NCBI GenBank assembly: GCA_041595255.1
Contig: JBFHKR010000129.1
Coordinates: 1-7,539 of the forward strand
Length of the DNA stretch: 7,539 nucleotides
DNA from: PGYR01 sp041595255
GTDB lineage: Bacteria > Bacteroidota > Ignavibacteria > Kapaibacteriales > UBA2268
Reading direction: 5' to 3'
Of this stretch, positions 4,643-7,539 are shown piece by piece (within the stretch, counting starts at the first letter, position 1; every line of letters starts with the position of its first letter). The position numbers were made by a program, and so were the translations under genes. A model generated the notes under the pieces. The model saw only the letters and a program-made list of their open reading frames with translations, was not told the origin of the DNA and searched no databases.

Positions 4643-4714
4643 TTTATGTTATGTGCAAAGTTGACAATCATATTCCGTAAATTAAATTTTATTTTCTGAA
4701 AAAAGCAAAAAAAC
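4643..4714. promoter_or_regulatory. Divergent promoter region, coaC / der
   Basis: For der, TTGACA at 4661-4666 is followed after 16 bases by TAAATTTT (4683-4690). This fits both a general -35/-10 pair and the Bacteroidota TTG / TAnnTTTG pattern, and would start transcription around 4696, leaving a short A-rich leader (AAAAAAGCAAAAAAAC) before the ATG. For coaC on the minus strand the best candidate is CAACTTTG, ending about 16 bases before the ATG. It overlaps the same TTGAC element on the opposite strand, so the two promoters may compete. The coaC promoter is a weaker guess than the der promoter. Confidence 0.45.
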
Positions 4715-6040
4715 ATGGTTACAGTAGCAATAGTTGGTCGTCCGAACGTTGGCAAATCAACCCTTTTTAATAGATTAGTTGGTGAGAGAAATGCTATAAT
4801 AGAAGACGAGCCTGGAGTAACACGCGATAGGATATATGGTCGCTCCGATTGGAATGGAAAGCATTTCCATATCATAGACACTGGTGGGTTTATACCTGGC
4901 AGCGAAGATACTATGGAAAAAGCTATTCGTGAGCAAGCTATGATAGCTATGGAAGAAGCAGATTCTATTATATTCATGGTTGATGGTAAAGACGGTATCA
5001 CTCGTTTTGATAGAGATATAGGTGTGTTGCTACGTGGGACTGATAAGCCTGTTACTTTAGTAGTGAATAAGTGTGACAATCATGTTATGGATCATAATTC
5101 CTACGAATTTTATGAACTGGGGCTAGGTGACCCATTCCCTATTTCTGCCAATAACGGTAGAAGTACTGGTGATTTTATGGATCAGCTAGTAGAGACTTTT
5201 CCAGTAGTTGATTATGATGAAAATGATGACAGACTTAAAATTGCATTAGTAGGACGTCCGAATGCTGGTAAATCAAGTTTGACCAATGCCCTACTGGGTC
5301 AAGATAGAAATATAGTAACTGATATACCTGGGACTACTCGTGATTCGATTGATTCGGTTGTAAAATTCCATGGGGAAGAAATAGTCCTAATAGATACCGC
5401 GGGACTAAGAAGAAAATCGAAAGTAGATGAGAATATAGAAAAGTGGAGTATGGTTCGTACTCACAGAGCTATTGATAGATGCGACATAGGAGTAGTAATT
5501 TTAGATGCAGAGAGAGGTTTCGAAGAGCAAGATAAGCGAATAATTCAGTTACTAAACGACGCTAGAAAAGGAATTATAATAGCAGTAAATAAATGGGACC
5601 TAATCGACAACGAAGAATCGGACACTGCTCATAAGATGAAGAAATCTATTTTGGAAGAAGTAAAGACTTTTCACTTTGTTCCAGTTATATTTACTTCTGC
5701 AACTGAGAAAACAAGAATATTTAAAATAATAGAAATAGCCAAAGAAATAAAAGCAAGAAGAGAGAAAAGAATATCTACAGGTAAGCTAAATAAAGTGCTT
5801 ATTGATTTGTTTGAGAGAACTCCTGCCCCCGCTGTAAGAGGATATGATTTGAGAATAAATTATATCACACAAGTAGGAACCGAGCCACCTCTATTCACAG
5901 TATTTTTGAACCAACCACAATTATTGCCAGATAGCTACAAACGATTTGTAGAAAGGCAAATAAGAGAGAATTTTGACCTAGAGGGAACTCCTATCAGTTT
6001 GCTATTCCGTAAGAAAAACAAGAAATGGGAAGATAGGTAA
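4715..6040 (+). CDS. der: Ribosome biogenesis GTPase Der (EngA)
   Basis: A 441-residue protein with the double GTPase arrangement unique to Der. The first G domain has GRPNVGKS (8-15), Thr36 in PGVTRDR, DTGG (55-58), NKCD (118-121) and ISA (143-145). The second has GRPNAGKS (180-187), PGTTRDS (205-211), DTAGLRRKSKV (227-237), NKWD (292-295) and TSA (327-329). The C-terminal KH-like domain runs from about 350 to the end, with the usual TPAPAVRG and a basic tail (RKKNKKWEDR). Der binds the 50S subunit and is required for its late assembly in the cytoplasm; it is essential in most bacteria. Length and all motifs are normal, so the gene is intact. MVTVAIVGRPNVGKS is the standard start; there is an A-rich leader without a Shine-Dalgarno sequence. 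It is transcribed alone, divergent from coaC and convergent with the T9SS protein gene. Confidence 0.97.
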   Translation: MVTVAIVGRPNVGKSTLFNRLVGERNAIIEDEPGVTRDRIYGRSDWNGKHFHIIDTGGFIPGSEDTMEKAIREQAMIAMEEADSIIFMVDGKDGITRFDRDIGVLLRGTDKPVTLVVNKCDNHVMDHNSYEFYELGLGDPFPISANNGRSTGDFMDQLVETFPVVDYDENDDRLKIALVGRPNAGKSSLTNALLGQDRNIVTDIPGTTRDSIDSVVKFHGEEIVLIDTAGLRRKSKVDENIEKWSMVRTHRAIDRCDIGVVILDAERGFEEQDKRIIQLLNDARKGIIIAVNKWDLIDNEESDTAHKMKKSILEEVKTFHFVPVIFTSATEKTRIFKIIEIAKEIKARREKRISTGKLNKVLIDLFERTPAPAVRGYDLRINYITQVGTEPPLFTVFLNQPQLLPDSYKRFVERQIRENFDLEGTPISLLFRKKNKKWEDR

Positions 6041-6067
6041 AGTTAAGTTACTTTATTACTACTGATA

Positions 6068-6088
6068 TTATATCCCTTTGGGATATAA
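6068..6088. repeat. Hairpin between the convergent genes
   Basis: TTATATCCC (6068-6076) and GGGATATAA (6080-6088) form a perfect 9-bp stem with a TTT loop. It lies midway in the 93-base gap between the ends of der and the T9SS protein gene, so it may end transcription from both sides or protect mRNA ends. There is no T run on either side, so it is not a standard intrinsic terminator. A weaker TAAAGT/ACTTTA stem overlaps the der stop (6038-6055). Confidence 0.5.
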
Positions 6089-6133
6089 ATTGTATAATAA
6101 ATTAGAACTAACTTTTATTGAAAGCAAGCCAAA

Positions 6134-7477
6134 TTAATTCTTTACAAAACGCTTGTATATTTTCTCGTTTATTCGGATAAAATAAGAGCCACTTATTAAA
6201 CCTTCGATGTTTATACTTAATTGATTCTGGTATAGATTTGCAGTATTTCTAGACACTACTTTTCCTGATAAATCTAATATTTCATATGATTCAACTATTT
6301 CTTCTGATTCTAGATTGATTACAGAGATCGAAGGATTAGGATAAAGAGTTATGTTTACTCTATCCTCATATACACTAGTTATGTTCTTGGTATTATATTT
6401 AAAAAATTTAGCAATTCTAATCAAATTTCCGTTATCATCCTTTTCTTCAATTGCACCTGAAGCATACAGATAATCTTCGTACAAAAAGAAACCATTAATA
6501 GGGTTCTTATTTTCATAGAATTTATCGTTTTTGTCATATAGATCTACCCATGTATCACCACCATCCTCAGTATAGAGAAATACTTGGGTGCCGAGTGCAA
6601 AACCTTTATTACCATAGAATTTGAAGCTATGTATAAACTTTCCGAAATCAATAAAATCACTTACGAATACAGGTTCCCATGTTACGAAATCTGATGATCT
6701 CATCATAGTAGTATTTCCATCGCTGGTTTGTTTATATCTATTTTCTACATAGAAATATGGTTCTTCGTATTTTAGATTGTAATAGGCTTGGATAATCAAA
6801 TCAGATTTTTCGAATTGTTCTGATTGAAAACTCGTCCATGTAATACCACTATTTGTAGTCTTGTAGAAACATAAAGAATCATCGACACTACCAACCAAGT
6901 ATATTTCGTTTTCATTTTTTGCGACATAATTACGAAATTTAAAATTTGCCTTTAATTGTGGTACTATTTCCTTGAATTCTTTCCAGGTTTCACCCTTATC
7001 AGTAGTCTTATAGAAACCGAATACGAAATGATACCCTATAAATCCAACAGAGTCATTCACGAATTGTAGTCTAGTTAGAGGATATACGGAATCGTCAGAT
7101 ATTCTTACCTTAGTCCATTCTTGTGATTTCGAATTCAAAATATGTATAGAGTTTGGTTCAGCAGGAGCATATAGCTGGTCACCTTGTTTTACCAAATCAT
7201 ATATAGCATTAGATTCATTTTTAATATTTCGAGTTTCGAAGAATGAAACTTCCCATCTGTATCCTTTATTCAAAGAATATAATATTCCATTCGTATTATT
7301 GAGGTTAACAGTATAAAAGATCCCATATAATTCATCCATTTCATAAGTTTTGAAATGGAATTCATCTCCGTTAGGATTTTTCACAGTGCTATTATTATCC
7401 ATTACTTCCCATTGAGCTGAGAATGAAATTGTGTGGAATAGAATAAACAAAAATGTAAAAGTGTAAATAAATTTCAT
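6134..7477 (-). CDS. T9SS-exported Asp-box (BNR) repeat protein
   Basis: A 447-residue secreted protein. A signal peptide (MKFIYTFTFLFILFHTISFSA) is followed by Gln22 at the likely cleavage point. Five Asp-box-like motifs of the form S/T-x-D/N-x-G-x-T-W occur at 68-75 (SLNKGYRW), 158-165 (TTDKGETW), 207-214 (TTNSGITW), 260-267 (RSSDFVTW, the weakest) and 303-310 (TEDGGDTW), which predicts a beta-propeller of the sialidase/sortilin/YCF48-like type. Residues from about 370 form a type A T9SS C-terminal sorting domain: LYPNPS (378-383), YEILDLSGKVV (398-408), GLISGSYFIRI (426-436) and a lysine-containing end (KRFVKN). The protein should cross the inner membrane by Sec and the outer membrane by T9SS, ending at the cell surface or released. 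No catalytic residues could be assigned; binding or adhesion is as likely as enzymatic activity. AGGAT six bases before the ATG supports the start. Confidence 0.85.
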   Translation of the reverse strand: MKFIYTFTFLFILFHTISFSAQWEVMDNNSTVKNPNGDEFHFKTYEMDELYGIFYTVNLNNTNGILYSLNKGYRWEVSFFETRNIKNESNAIYDLVKQGDQLYAPAEPNSIHILNSKSQEWTKVRISDDSVYPLTRLQFVNDSVGFIGYHFVFGFYKTTDKGETWKEFKEIVPQLKANFKFRNYVAKNENEIYLVGSVDDSLCFYKTTNSGITWTSFQSEQFEKSDLIIQAYYNLKYEEPYFYVENRYKQTSDGNTTMMRSSDFVTWEPVFVSDFIDFGKFIHSFKFYGNKGFALGTQVFLYTEDGGDTWVDLYDKNDKFYENKNPINGFFLYEDYLYASGAIEEKDDNGNLIRIAKFFKYNTKNITSVYEDRVNITLYPNPSISVINLESEEIVESYEILDLSGKVVSRNTANLYQNQLSINIEGLISGSYFIRINEKIYKRFVKN

Positions 7478-7482
7478 ATAAT

Positions 7483-7503
7483 ATCCTGTATTTTTCGATT
7501 ATA
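7483..7503 (-). promoter_or_regulatory. Candidate -10 box and ribosome binding site of the T9SS protein gene
   Basis: On the minus strand TATAAT (7503-7498) lies 20 bases before the ATG, and AGGAT (7487-7483) stands at the same distance from the start as in the exported protein gene at 307-732. No clear TTG element is at the right distance upstream, though the window ends only 36 bases further. Confidence 0.35.
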
Positions 7504-7539
7504 CAAGTTATAAGACAATTTATATGCCGATAAGTTACA

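Noticed and set aside
4639..5079. 146-codon minus-strand frame opposite der
   Set aside because: It lies opposite the GTPase motifs of an intact, highly conserved gene and has no recognisable protein features.

Overview
The window looks like a chromosomal piece of an AT-rich member of the Bacteroidota/FCB group. The best clue is the gene at 6134-7477. Its product has a signal peptide, five Asp-box motifs and a C-terminal domain of the type IX secretion (Por) sorting kind, which is essentially confined to that group. Several presumptive promoters resemble the Bacteroidota TTG / TAnnTTTG pattern, and the core genes lack Shine-Dalgarno sequences. The genus cannot be told from this sequence.

Left part (1-2090). 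The window opens in the last 54 codons of ispG (isoprenoid MEP pathway, + strand), closed by a clear intrinsic terminator. Next comes a very AT-rich minus-strand cluster: a possible 20-codon ORF, two small lipoproteins that look like diverged copies of one another, and a small exported protein. None has a recognised function. Upstream of the cluster lies a non-coding stretch holding a compact palindromic repeat with 8-bp inverted ends, then the terminator and gene of tRNA-Leu(UAG) on the minus strand.

Middle part (2091-4714). Divergent from the tRNA is a 431-residue FAD oxidoreductase that best fits hydroxysqualene dehydroxylase HpnE, the last step from hydroxysqualene to squalene. It overlaps tail-to-tail by 41 nt with a coenzyme A operon on the minus strand. 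That operon encodes CoaC (phosphopantothenoylcysteine decarboxylase) and CoaB (phosphopantothenate-cysteine ligase) as separate proteins. These are usually one fused CoaBC protein. Here they are split by a TAATG stop/start overlap at a (TA)4 run, and removing one TA unit would restore a perfect fusion.

Right part (4715-7539). The ribosome-assembly GTPase Der (EngA) is transcribed divergently from coaC across a 72-bp promoter region. A small hairpin separates it from the convergent T9SS-exported Asp-box protein, whose upstream region runs to the window edge.

The core genes (ispG, hpnE, coaC/coaB, der) are ordinary housekeeping or lipid genes. The unexplained biology is in the lipoprotein cluster, the palindromic element and the coaC/coaB split. 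I found no convincing new multi-gene defence or mobile system.
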